From positions 186,001 through 250,000 of the forward strand of contig JAUZTG010000013.1 of the NCBI GenBank assembly GCA_030734395.1: a stretch of DNA of 64,000 bases, written 5' to 3'. The notes below the pieces were generated by a model. That model made no database searches. It had not been told where the DNA came from and was given only the letters and a program-made list of their open reading frames with translations. How positions within the stretch are numbered: the stretch's first letter is position 1; each line of letters begins with the position of its first letter. The DNA comes from Sarocladium kiliense (lineage: Eukaryota > Ascomycota > Sordariomycetes > Hypocreales > Sarocladiaceae). The position numbers and the translations under genes were made by a program. Positions 21,362-31,020 of this stretch are shown here, in pieces.

Positions 21362-22593
21362 TTAGGACTTGTAGCGTTGGTACTCGCCGGCAACAAGACA
21401 GTGATCACGCTCGAAAGGTTCTGTAAGGAGTCAGCAACTGGTCATTTGAAACTTGCACGTCCTTTAAAGAGGAACTTACCCAGAGTAAGCTGGAACTTGG
21501 GCTTGATGGCCTCTGCCCTCATCTTCTGAACCTCAGCGGCGAAGACCTCAGCAGGAGGTGCCGTGCTGTCGATACAGTTGGCCTTGATGGAGATAAGGAT
21601 ACCACCACCGACCTTGAGGAACCAGTTGGCGTTCATGGCAACAATACGGGCCTGGTCAGGCTGAGCAACATCGGCGAAGATGACATCGACCATGGGGACG
21701 ATCATGCGGTAGCGGGTAGGCTGACGGGCATCCTCAACAATAGGGACGACATTGGTGCGCTTGGAAGCCATGGTGATGAGATCGCGACCAGAGCGGGAAG
21801 AGAACTCGACAGCGTAGACGTAGCCGGTGGGACCGACAAGGTCGGCAACGTGGGAGACGGAGGTACCGGAGGCGGCACCGAGGTAGAGGACGCGAGAGCC
21901 GGGCTTCATGTAGATGTCGTCGGCACCACCAGCGATGGCGGCACAGAGCTTGCTGCGGAAGGGGTTCCACATGCGGTACTCGACCTTGGTGGTGGTTGTG
22001 GTGCCATCGTCGTTCTCAACAGACTCGTCGACGGAGATGCGCTTCTCGCCGTAGACAGACTCGCCGGGGGTCAGGTTGCGGGTCGCGAGACCGTCCTCCT
22101 TGCCGCCACGGACAACAAACACACCGGGGTGCCTATGGGGCTCCTGTAAAGCGAAAATAGTCAGCGCCCTTGTCCTGGAGATCATAGGTAGCATATCGGG
22201 TTGTAACGTACAATGATGACCTTGGAGCCACCCTTCTGGCCCTTGTTGATACCTCCACGGCCACCGCCACGGGGACCACCGCGACCACCACGACCAGGGG
22301 GGCCACCTGCAAACACAGTCCTGTCAGTTGAAGCTCATCGCAAAGGTGTGCTGTTGTCTGGTCTCCGCCTCGCAGCGCAGCAACAACACCGCTCATCAGA
22401 AGCATATCGTACCTCGTCCACGGCCACCACCACGTCCACCGCGGTCACCAAAGCCACCACGGTCGCCGAAACCACCACGGCCACCACGAGCAGCAAAGCC
22501 GCCGCCGCCGCGGCCACCGCCACGTCCACCACGATCACCGCCGAAGCCACCACGACCGCCACCGCGGCCTCCACGAGGAGTGAAAGGCGCCAT
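21362..22593 (-). CDS. NOP1: Fibrillarin, rRNA 2'-O-methyltransferase
   Basis: Four exons (22593-22413, 22306-22212, 22143-21480, 21420-21362) give 332 residues. Residues 1-80 are a Gly/Arg-rich GAR domain with RGG repeats, split by the first intron. The catalytic domain opens with KVIIEPHRHPGVFVVRGGKEDGLATRNL, spans the SAM motif VLYLGAASGTSVSHVADLVG and DVIFADVAQPDQ, and ends EPFERDHCLVAGEYQRYKS, encoded by the small last exon. Fibrillarin is the methyltransferase of box C/D snoRNPs in the nucleolus, methylating pre-rRNA 2'-OH groups at sites chosen by snoRNAs. It also methylates histone H2A glutamine in yeast. The gene is divergent from RPL17, so two ribosome-biogenesis genes share a promoter region. 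Confidence 0.96.
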
Positions 22594-22911
22594 TGCAAAG
22601 ACTTTAAAAGATGTGTTTGTTCGGTTGGAGGAGGAAAAGAAGCAACCGTCGTGCAGAGTTGTCGGGGGAGACTCTGCTGTTTGGGGAAGAGAAGACGAGC
22701 TTGGGAGGATATGTTTCGTGGGAGAAGCTCTTTCTCTGCCTAGACTGTGGTGAGGTTTCGCCTGAGAGAAGAAAAATTTTGACGCTAAAAAGTCCCAGCA
22801 AAGCTTTGGAGTCGGCAGGAGGGACCTCTGGCCCGGAATTCACCAATCAGAAATTGCGGTCAGAACGAGGATGCATGGCCGTGGTTCTGCCGCTTATCGA
22901 TAACAAACAGA

Positions 22912-22921
22912 GGGTTAGGGT
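22912..22921. promoter_or_regulatory. Telomere-repeat-like motif GGGTTAGGGT (possible Tbf1 site)
   Basis: The sequence matches the TTAGGG repeat unit recognised by Tbf1/TRF-type Myb proteins. It lies about 320 nt upstream of NOP1 and about 600 nt upstream of RPL17. Confidence 0.4.
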
Positions 22922-23411
22922 CGTTGGATTGCGCTTTTGTCAAGCATTGATGTTCAGAGGAGGACAGCACGAAGCAAGCATTGCAGCATTGGCATTCAAC
23001 TAAATCATTGAGCTAAGCGGCCTGTGACTTCTAGCAGGCGCTTTTTCAACGTTTTATCACCTCTGAGCGAAGTGTATGAAGCACCCTCAGCATGCTATTT
23101 TTCCACACACTGGGCAGAGAGTCCTAATGGGGAAGCGATATTATAGACCAAGAGAAATTCTGAAGGCACCGAATCACTATAACACCAAGATATATTGATA
23201 CTCTTGGAGTTTCAAGCAATCCCTCCTTTCTGGGACTCTTAAGGTTCTTCCGCTGCAACTTCACGTAAAGCACACCGTTTGCTGTACTGAGTACTGCTTC
23301 CAGACTCAGAGCCAACCTCAAGTGGAGCTCCCACATCTCTGCCCCTCCCCATCCACCCACCGGCTGCGCCGCCTAGAGGAGCAGATAGTGGGGCGTGCAC
23401 GTGACCCTGAG

Positions 23412-23419
23412 AAACCCTA
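23412..23419. promoter_or_regulatory. AAACCCTA motif upstream of RPL17
   Basis: Complement of TAGGGTTT, about 100 nt before the RPL17 start codon, a typical position for the ribosomal-protein promoter element bound by Tbf1. Confidence 0.45.
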
Positions 23420-23515
23420 CGACTTTGCACACCAACTGAAAATTATCTAACGAACTTGATTGATTAGCCTCGCTTGATCCGTATCCTCGTCATCACCAAC
23501 ACAACAGCCGTCAAG

Positions 23516-24527
23516 ATGGTGAGTTATATCCTCCCGAACCCAGTCGAACACACCCGCGATCGAGTCGTCGAGTCAGCGAATTGCACGAATCCATTTCTTT
23601 GCCCAATTCGCCTGGGCTTGGAGCCGCAAGAGGAGGATCATCACCAAGGGGAAAAGTTTCCTACCACGGTCGATGGACGGGAAAATTCGCAAGGACAATG
23701 ATGAGATTAGTTTCAGAAGGATAAATGACTGACATGGAACCTCTCTTCCTCGCCAACAGGTCCGATACGCCGCGACTGAGATTCAACCCGCGAAGTCGGC
23801 CCGCGCCCGCGGTGCCTACCTCCGGGTTTCCTTCAAGAACACCCGCGAGACCGCCCAGGCCATCAACGGCTGGAAGCTCCAGCGCGCCGTCACCTTCCTC
23901 GAGAACGTCCAGGCTCACAAGGAGGCCGTCCCCATGCGCCGCTACGCTGGCAGCACTGGCCGCACCGCCCAGGGTACGACTCCTGAATCCTCAAAGCACG
24001 AACGTCGCGGTCATGGAGGATGAGGGATAGATGTGGAAGATACCTCGTCCGGACCGTGACGAACTGCGAGTGAAACGTTCATTGGTATCAGAATGCTGAC
24101 GGGATATCAACAGGCAAGCAGTTCGGTGTCTCTAAGGCCCGCTGGCCCACCAAGTCCGCCGAGTTCCTCCTGGGCCTCCTCAAGAACGCCGAGTCCAACG
24201 CCGACTCCAAGGGTCTTGACACCGGCAACCTGATCGTCAAGCACATCCAGGTCAACCAGGCCCCCAAGCAGCGAAGAAGGACATACCGTGCGCACGGTCG
24301 CGTACGTACAACCCATCCACCCTCCAAAGGGTAAAATTTGAAGAGTGGGACGGGGAAAACTAACACTGTCCTAGATCAACCCTTACATGTCCAACCCTTG
24401 CCACATCGAGCTCATCCTTACCGAGGGCGAGGAGGTTGTCCAGAAGTCCGAGGCCGTCGTTGGCCGTGACCACCTCAGCTCCCGGCAGCGCGGTGCCCTC
24501 CGTCGCAAGGCCATCACCGCCGCGTAA
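23516..24527 (+). CDS. RPL17: 60S ribosomal protein L17 (uL22)
   Basis: Four exons (23516-23518, 23760-23973, 24114-24301, 24375-24527) give 185 residues, the normal length. The first coding exon is only the ATG; a 241-nt intron beginning GTGAGT follows at once. The protein starts MVRYAATEIQPAKSARARGA and ends RDHLSSRQRGALRRKAITAA. It contains the universal uL22 features: the basic extension that reaches into the peptide exit tunnel ([22 protein letters not shown]) and the conserved helix with NTRETAQAINGWKL. It is a component of the large cytosolic subunit at the tunnel wall. An intron directly after the start codon is common in Pezizomycotina ribosomal-protein genes and may affect expression. 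Divergent from fibrillarin. Confidence 0.96.
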
Positions 24528-25195
24528 AGAAATCTCTATTCTGAAATCTTTAACGCAGCATACGATTGGTTCTTGACAGCGAAGCGGCGCAACCGAGGAA
24601 AAGTAAAAAAGACGAGACGAAACGGAGCAAACCCCCAGAACGCATTACCCTTTCCACGTACGCAACGAGAGAGAGTCGGGGAAACGGGGAAGCGAGGAGA
24701 GTGAAAGGGGTCGGTGGAGAGGATGGTCCTGTTCGAGGGGTGGAAGGACGCATTCCTTTATTTTGTCTTTCGTGGCTTTTCTCTCAAATCTCTCCGGTGT
24801 ATTGGCAAAGGCTACGGGTGATTAGCAACTGGCATTTCAATCAAGGGGAAATACAAACACTGCATGCACAAATTAAGCGTCCACCGTGCTACTGACTCGC
24901 CATCAGGCTGTGGGAACTGAACACTACCAGACTGCTCGACTTGGAGAAAAGAATTAGTTGAGTACTGATATTCTGCTTTGGAGTGTCAAGAACACATTTT
25001 TCTTGGCACGCGGGAATCGTTCTCAGCGCAGAACCGAGAGCACTGCAAAATATGTTTGGGTATTTCTCATCGCAGTACCAGGGCTACTTCCAGTACTAAT
25101 ATTTACACGGCTCGACCAAGATTTTCTAGCTAAACGAACAATAAGCCTCTCCTCATCGGTCTGGTTGAACATTTCGGCAAGCCAGTATTTCATTC
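24528..25195. other. Convergent 3' flanks of RPL17 and the lysine-rich protein gene
   Basis: No coding sequence supported; presumably holds both 3' UTRs. Confidence 0.6.
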
Positions 25196-27234
25196 TCATC
25201 GAGCCTTACTGTCCTGCTCTCTCACCACCTCTTCATACGCCGGGGCCGGATCATTTCGATACTCAGCATCATGTTCCCCACCACGGCGTGTCTGATCCCA
25301 ACTGTGATCATATGCTCCGGCGCTGTACATGCCAGCAGCACTGTTTCCCGGCTGCTCTCTGTCCTCATCGCTGTCGGTGGACTCGGCATTGCTCCCTTGA
25401 GCCTGCTGGCGCATCCTTGCGGCTCGCTCGTCTGCAGATGGCACGTTCATGATAACGAGGTAGAGCACATCCTATGTTGCTTGTCAGTGTGTCTGCTCAC
25501 CATGCGTGACGAGAGTTCACTTACCATCCTCAACAGGTTACTCAGCCCGCTGCCTCCCTTTCTCTCCTTCTCTGCTTTCTTCCTGGCCTTTTCTCTCCTC
25601 TTCATGTCCTCCTTCTCCTTCTTCTTCAGCCACTTCTGCTCCGCCCTCTCCTCACCACTGCTCATCTCCTCGTCCTCATCCTGTTCCCCAGGCTGCTTCA
25701 CTCTTCCTCTCGTCGACCACTTACCACCTGTTGCAAACGCCACGATATCACCACTCGCTGCTGGGTGACTGGGGTCTGCATATCTTGACCGGAACTCATG
25801 CTTCTGCGTCGTCGCTGAGGCGTGGCTATCTGGTGTCTTGGCTGCCCATTTGATCTGTGCGCGCCTGTCACGGAAACCATTGATCCACTGCTCTCCACGA
25901 TCGAACCCATTCATCTTCTTGCCGTTGTTCTTGGTAACCATGACGGCATGGTCGTCGGCGAAGGACGGAAACACTAAGGGTGCCGTCTCAGAGCACTCGA
26001 AGACGCCGTTGTAGCGCTTCATGCGCTGCTGTATGTGCGAGTTGAGTTGAGTGCGCACCTCTACCGGCGATGCCTTGCGGGACCGGAGGTCTTTCCAGCT
26101 TTGAGTGAAGCCTGCGTCCAGGTCCAGGTTCTTTTCACGCGCACCGATCTCAGCACCCTCGAATGTGATGCCTCCATCCAGCGTCTGTTGTAATCTTTGT
26201 GGGTGTGATGCTTCACCTTCCGAAGCTGCAGACGGGCGCAACTCGTCTGGACGCTGGCCATCCCAGGATTTCCAGGTGACCACCATCGCGACAAGGCCTC
26301 TGGGGATGAAATACTCTGCATTGACCCTGTCAATAAACCTTCCACCACGATACCGACTTTGTGCCTCCGTCGCCGCCTCAACCGCCATCTCCAGCGCCTG
26401 ATCGAGGAGAATCGCGATGGGCTCCGGTGCGGCCGTGCCCGCCCAGCCTATCAGTTCAATTGCTTGAATCCACTCTGACGGCACCAGAGCCCTGTTGAAG
26501 GAGTCGACAAAGTCAAGGAACTCGGGTTGTTCGATGCCGGCGGAGGCAAGGACAGGGGAGTATGCACGGACGAAGCCTCGACCGCGGTTCTTGGGTCGGC
26601 GTTGAGGGATGACGATGGGAAGGTCGATGGGAGATGGAGTGCTGGGAGAAGCTGGATGGAAAGGGTGGCGTTTGATGAATTCTTTGGCAAAGTCGCCAGG
26701 CTTCTTCTTCTTGTCGTCTTTCGTTGAGACGTTCTCAGCCGTGCTGACTGCCGTGGAGTCAGACTTGGCTTCTGATGTACCGTCGCCCGAGTGGTGGTGA
26801 CGGTCCTCATCAGCCTGCCATGCCGCTTCGCTAAAGTCGTGAGGTGGCGCTGGCGATATGCTGTTTCGTTCGTCTACATCGTCAGAAGACCTTGCGTGAT
26901 CTCTGCTCAGGGTGTGCTGAGCTTCCACTGGGCTGGCAGATGCCGCAGCCTTGTTAGGACCGGCAGGTCCATCTTCCTGTGGCACGTCGTTTCCTTTGGA
27001 TGCAGCCTCAGTTTCCTTGGCCGCCAGTTTCTTCTCCTTCCGGTACTGATATGCTTCGGATACAGTGCCGACAAATGAAGCAGCTACCCGGACAATCTCA
27101 TCAACAGGATCGTCCTTGTCGCCTAGAGGCTGCTTCTTCGACTTCTTGCTCTTGAGAGATTTTGTCTCTTTTTTCCACTGCTCTTTGAGAGCCTTTTTTG
27201 CATATGTCTGACTACTTTTGAGGAGGTCGCCCAT
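25196..27234 (-). CDS. Uncharacterised fungal protein, lysine-rich ends, conserved centre
   Basis: Two exons (27234-25525 and 25471-25196, intron GTAAGT...ATAG) give 661 residues. The N-terminus (about 10-35) is strongly basic (KKALKEQWKKETKSLKSKKSKK), followed by low-complexity Ser/Asp-rich sequence. From about residue 215 there is a compact conserved-looking block starting RGRGFVRAYSPVLASAGI and EFLDFVDSFNRAL, with a hydrophobic Ala-rich helix (AILLDQALEMAVEAATEAQ) and an YFIPRGLVAMVVTW segment. I recognise this block from many uncharacterised Pezizomycotina proteins but know no function. About residue 520 onward is a charged, probably coiled-coil region (EEMSSGEERAEQKWLKKKEKEDMKRREKARKK), ending in a short acidic tail with SAGAYDHSW and PAPAYEE. 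No signal peptide or obvious membrane span. The chosen ATG is the first in frame. Confidence 0.75.
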
Positions 27235-27332
27235 TGTCGAGGAGTGAAGCTTATGGGCGTTGTGACTTGACGTGTTCAATTAGGTGAGCATGGCTTCGAG
27301 ATCAATTTCAATTATGCACCTCTCCCTGGCTG

Positions 27333-27365
27333 TATATAAATATTTATATATCTATGTATATATAT
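27333..27365. promoter_or_regulatory. TA-rich tract with TATA-like elements
   Basis: A 33-nt run made almost only of TATA/ATAT words (tatataaatatttatatat...), about 100 nt upstream of the lysine-rich protein gene on the minus strand and about 75 nt upstream of a small plus-strand frame. It could serve either direction. Confidence 0.35.
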
Positions 27366-27440
27366 CACGTCATTTCGAGCTCACTTTCAAATACTTTGCC
27401 TCACCAAGAGCTGTGCCACGTTGGATCTCCAAATGAGTCG

Positions 27441-27761
27441 ATGAGCCCCCCAAGTCGGGCGCGTTTCCATGCACCCTCCAACCGCGCCTCCACTCCGGTA
27501 CGGCGACCCGCGGGGCCCGCTCCCGGTGTCCGGGCCAGTACCGAGAGACAAGCCCCGGAGACACAGCCACAGGGCTCTTCACCTTTGCCATATGAAGTAG
27601 GCAATCCTTTCGAAGTCGAGGATGTAAGATCGGAGTGTCTTGGAAATTTACTGGCTGTGATTCTTACAGACCAGATGTTCAAGCATGCTGCTGGTTGGAT
27701 GGGCGATGGAAGGATGGTGGCTGTGGCACAGCATTGCCAAGCAGCTGAGGTACACCTCTAG
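27441..27761 (+). CDS. Possible small protein of unknown function
   Basis: An uninterrupted 106-residue frame, Pro/Arg/Ser-rich in its first half (SRARFHAPSNRASTPVRRPA) and containing PYEVGNPFEVED. A plausible 46-nt intron (GTAAGA...TTACAG, 27624-27669) lies inside. Removing it would change the C-terminus to a Trp/Leu-rich end. No family recognised. It is listed only because a TATA-rich tract lies at a suitable distance upstream and the frame sits in an otherwise empty spacer. It may well be spurious. Confidence 0.2.
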   Translation: MSPPSRARFHAPSNRASTPVRRPAGPAPGVRASTERQAPETQPQGSSPLPYEVGNPFEVEDVRSECLGNLLAVILTDQMFKHAAGWMGDGRMVAVAQHCQAAEVHL

Positions 27762-28157
27762 GCGATCCTGACGGCGAAGCGATCTGCACATGGGATTTGA
27801 CTGCTTAAAGCCTCATTCCGAGTTCATTCCTTGCTTTTCCTCCTGAAGGCAACCTCTGGGGTTTGGTTCATACATTCTAGGTGCTATTTGACCAGTGGGT
27901 TCTGCTTATTTAAGTTGGCCCAGATGGTATTCAATCTGGCAACACTGTCGCATGTCACAGACCATGCTGTAATTGGATGATTAAAGAAGAATAGATTGAA
28001 GATGAAATAATTCAAGTGCGAGAGACGAGAAGCTGCATAGCCTTAGCCCTTAGCCACGTCCCTCTCCCAAACGCCGCATTCAAGTGTCAATCGAAAGTCC
28101 AAAGAAAAGAAAAACACAGCCAAAAAGGTTGAAGGTATCAGTTCTTTCACCATTTGC

Positions 28158-29100
28158 TTACTCCTCATCTTCGACAATCTTGCCAGCCCAGAACCAGTAT
28201 CTATCGTCAAAGTCAGCGAGAGTGTTCCATATTTTGAGAAGTGTAAAGGAGGTTGAGGGTAACTTACACTGCCACGTACTCGACCGTGAAAGTCTTTTCC
28301 AGGCCCTTGCAGGTCGCTGGTGGACTGCCACCAACAGTGTCAACGCGGTAGATCTCCTTGATGTCCTGCGTTGCACCCTCAATGACGTTCAGCTTCAGCC
28401 ATGGCACGGCCTTCTCGCCCTTTGGTCCTACGGCGGCAGCAGCTGGTGCAGCAGTAGAAGCATTCTTCTGGCAGGGTGCCTCGCCAAACTTGCCGGCCGT
28501 CGATCCCTCGTTGAGGTTGAAGTACGCGACGCCGGGGGCTTGGAAGTAGTGCACGCCGGAGACGGGCCAGGGGGTTGGGCCGAGAGCGCGGTTGGTGGCT
28601 TCGTCGACGCTGAAGTGGATGGCCATGTTGGCGACGGTTGTGACGAGGTCGGGGGAGACGGAGGCGAGGCAGCTGATGTTGAAGAGGGTGGCGACTGCGC
28701 CGGCGGCTTCGGGGATGGAGGAGGAGCTGGAGTCGGCGCAGGTGTAGTTCTGGGTGCCGCGGCCGAGGGCGACGTGGTGTGGCTTGAGGCCCTTGGATGG
28801 GGCAGCGAGTGGTTCAGGAGCTATGAAAAGGGTTAACTGCAATGTTCGTTGGAGTGATGAGAGCTAGGTCTAGGTGAAATGCTTACCAGTGGGCATCTGA
28901 GCAGTGGACACATCGCAGACTGGCGGCCGGCCGATGACCTTGGCTGCCTTGGCCTTGTAGGCGATCATGTTGAAGTAGTTGGAGAGGGTCTCGAGGGCGG
29001 CGCCGGGCTCCTTCATGTGCTTGAGGTCGAACTCGGGGTACTTTGGTGCAGCAGTGGCTACCGCGGCCAGAGCCGAGAGGAGGAATGTCGAGGGTCTCAT
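28158..29100 (-). CDS. Secreted DUF3455 family protein
   Basis: Three exons (29100-28887, 28820-28268, 28200-28158) give 269 residues. Residues 1-18 form a clear signal peptide (MRPSTFLLSALAAVATAA). The core begins LKPHHVALGRGTQNYTC and continues AGAVATLFNISCLA, VSGVHYF and VGPKGEKAVPWLKLN, the pattern of the DUF3455 family, common in plant-associated and soil ascomycetes. The last exon encodes only YWFWAGKIVEDEE. Several cysteines are placed to form disulphides. Biochemical activity of this family is not established. Nothing nearby suggests a pathway. Both introns are 66-67 nt with canonical borders. Confidence 0.82.
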
Positions 29101-31020
29101 TGTGATTTTGCGGAGAGACAGTAGACTCGGAGTCGAAGATGCTTCAACCTTGGTGAGAGTAAGGATATTATGGCGTGTGAAGAGTGCGTGGGATTGACAC
29201 CGTCCAGCAGTCGTGAGAGATCAAGCAAGCAGCAAAGACAAAGCAGAGCGTTACTTTCGTGAGAGAGGACTGGGATGACCGAGGATCTTAGGAAAAAATA
29301 GGGAAGTACAGCAGGACAGAGGAAATAAGGAAAATAAGGAAACACGACAAAGGAGAAACCCTGAGGGGGCGTCTTGTTCTGATATAAAACAAGGCCTGGG
29401 TATTCTTGACTTTTCTGAATGGTGGTAGGAACAGGGAAACAAAGATGGAGGGAAGAGACACGGCAGCGGCACGACCTATTTTAACGTGCTCGTCCATCCA
29501 TGCCGTCTATCTTGGTCTGTACGTCTGTTGCTCCTCCTCTATGGTTACTCAGTCAGGCTCTCCTCGACTAAGAAGCGAATGGGCTGCTTGGGCGGCAAGC
29601 TTGTATTCCGATCCCCGGCCGAGACGATGCGTGATTGGCTTACTGGTTCGTCTACAGGTGGTTCGCTTTTGTACCGTCCCCCTCTCTCATCTTGTGTGAG
29701 TGGGCACGAGAGAGGAGAAGGGCGGGCGGTTAGCCGCCGTGGAGGAACGGACCCCTGACAGCCAATGAAGCGATCGACGACGGGGGTGTTTACCGCCGAG
29801 GGACCAGGGTCGGGGGGACCTCTTGGTTACTATGGCCTTTTTTTTTTGTTGCTGACCTGCTTGTTCCTTTCTCGATGTCGTTGCATTGCGCGCGCCGTGG
29901 GGTGGTAGATAGCCGCTGGAGGATGGGTATATGTGGGAGGTGGTATTGGGAGAATGTTGGTTTACCTGCTGAGTTGAGGGTTGACTAATGCCCGCCCATC
30001 CGATGGCGATCGAGGCCCGAGGTGGATGGGATCATGGCTGATGACTTGCAGCAAGGGACAGCGATCATGATGCTGGATGCGACGCAATTGTGAGATGGAA
30101 GCATGCGCGAGACGAGAGAAGGGGACGAGGTTCTACACGTGGAATGCGACGCTGTTGGTCTCGAGGTCTCGCGTGTTCCGATATAGCAGCGAGATCTATC
30201 TATCTTGGTGTCTACGGTAGTATCCAATGTCAGCTTAATCTCGGTCATCCCATTGTTCCTTCAGACGCAGGTGGCCATGTCTACTCGCTACATCTCCTCC
30301 CGATCTTCAACAGTCTCAACCACGATCCCAGCAAACGAACCACAAGTCTCTCTCCCTCCCCCCCAAGCCAAATAAACGCCATCCCAAGCCTGCCAAAACA
30401 CCCATCCGAATCAAGAACCGCCACGAAAGAGCCTCATCCTCCCTCCAATCCAAGCGCCGGCATCTCCAACCTCCTCCCCCACACGCGCGCAACCCACCAA
30501 CTCCCCCCTGGCACACCCCCATTGGCCCATGCAAGCGGCCTCCTCAATGGGCCGGCGTCTGGATGCACGGCAGCGGCAGGACAGGCAAGAATAGAAACAA
30601 ATTAGCCCTCATTTTACTCTGCGTTCATGCCGTGCGTCGGTCTGCTTTTAGTACCACCAGTCGTGTCTATTCTCGGGTTAAATACTGTGATACCTTGGTC
30701 AAGACGGAGTGGGTGCTGATTGGGCGGCATGCTGGACTTGGTTTCCCAGTCGTGGGAACTCGAGGTTGGAGGTTTTACCCAGAGAGTGTGTAATTTCGAT
30801 GGAGATACGCGTGTCAACGAACCAGTGCCATGTTGTAGTGACACAGGCTTCAGTCAACGCCAGTCGTACAGCTTCATCCGTAGATACCAAGACCTGCCTT
30901 TGCCGCCCTCAGATATGGCACGGCATCACACATCCCAACTTCGTACAGTCTATACACTAACAAGGCGTTCTATGCTATGTTGCATCAACACCATCATATC
31001 CAGCGCCAAAGATTTCCCCC
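29101..31020. other. 1.9-kb intergenic region upstream of the DUF3455 gene
   Basis: No credible gene on either strand. Contains an 11-T homopolymer near 29838-29848 and pyrimidine-rich stretches around 30340-30500. It presumably holds the DUF3455 promoter and the 3' UTR of the CASP gene. Confidence 0.5.

Larger units (their letters stand above)
22594..23515. promoter_or_regulatory. Divergent promoter region of NOP1 and RPL17
   Basis: No gene is supported in these 922 nt. Two telomere-repeat-like motifs are present, GGGTTAGGGT at 22912-22921 and AAACCCTA at 23412-23419, the latter about 100 nt upstream of the RPL17 ATG. Such sequences are Tbf1-type sites common in ribosomal-protein and ribosome-biogenesis promoters of ascomycetes. 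Confidence 0.55.
27235..28157. other. Intergenic region with a TATA-rich tract and a doubtful small ORF
   Basis: Contains the alternating TA tract at 27333-27365 and a 107-codon frame at 27441-27761, each listed separately. Nothing else is supported. Confidence 0.5.

Noticed and set aside
23698..23733. ATGATGA and CTGA in the first RPL17 intron as a possible C/D snoRNA
   Set aside because: Only about 30 nt apart, too close for a box C/D RNA.
28084..28836. 250-codon plus-strand frame, Gly/Val/Asp-rich
   Set aside because: Antisense to the DUF3455 gene; no family features, low-complexity composition.
30090..30605. 171-codon plus-strand frame upstream of the DUF3455 gene
   Set aside because: Pro/Ser-rich translation of a pyrimidine-rich stretch, no motif.
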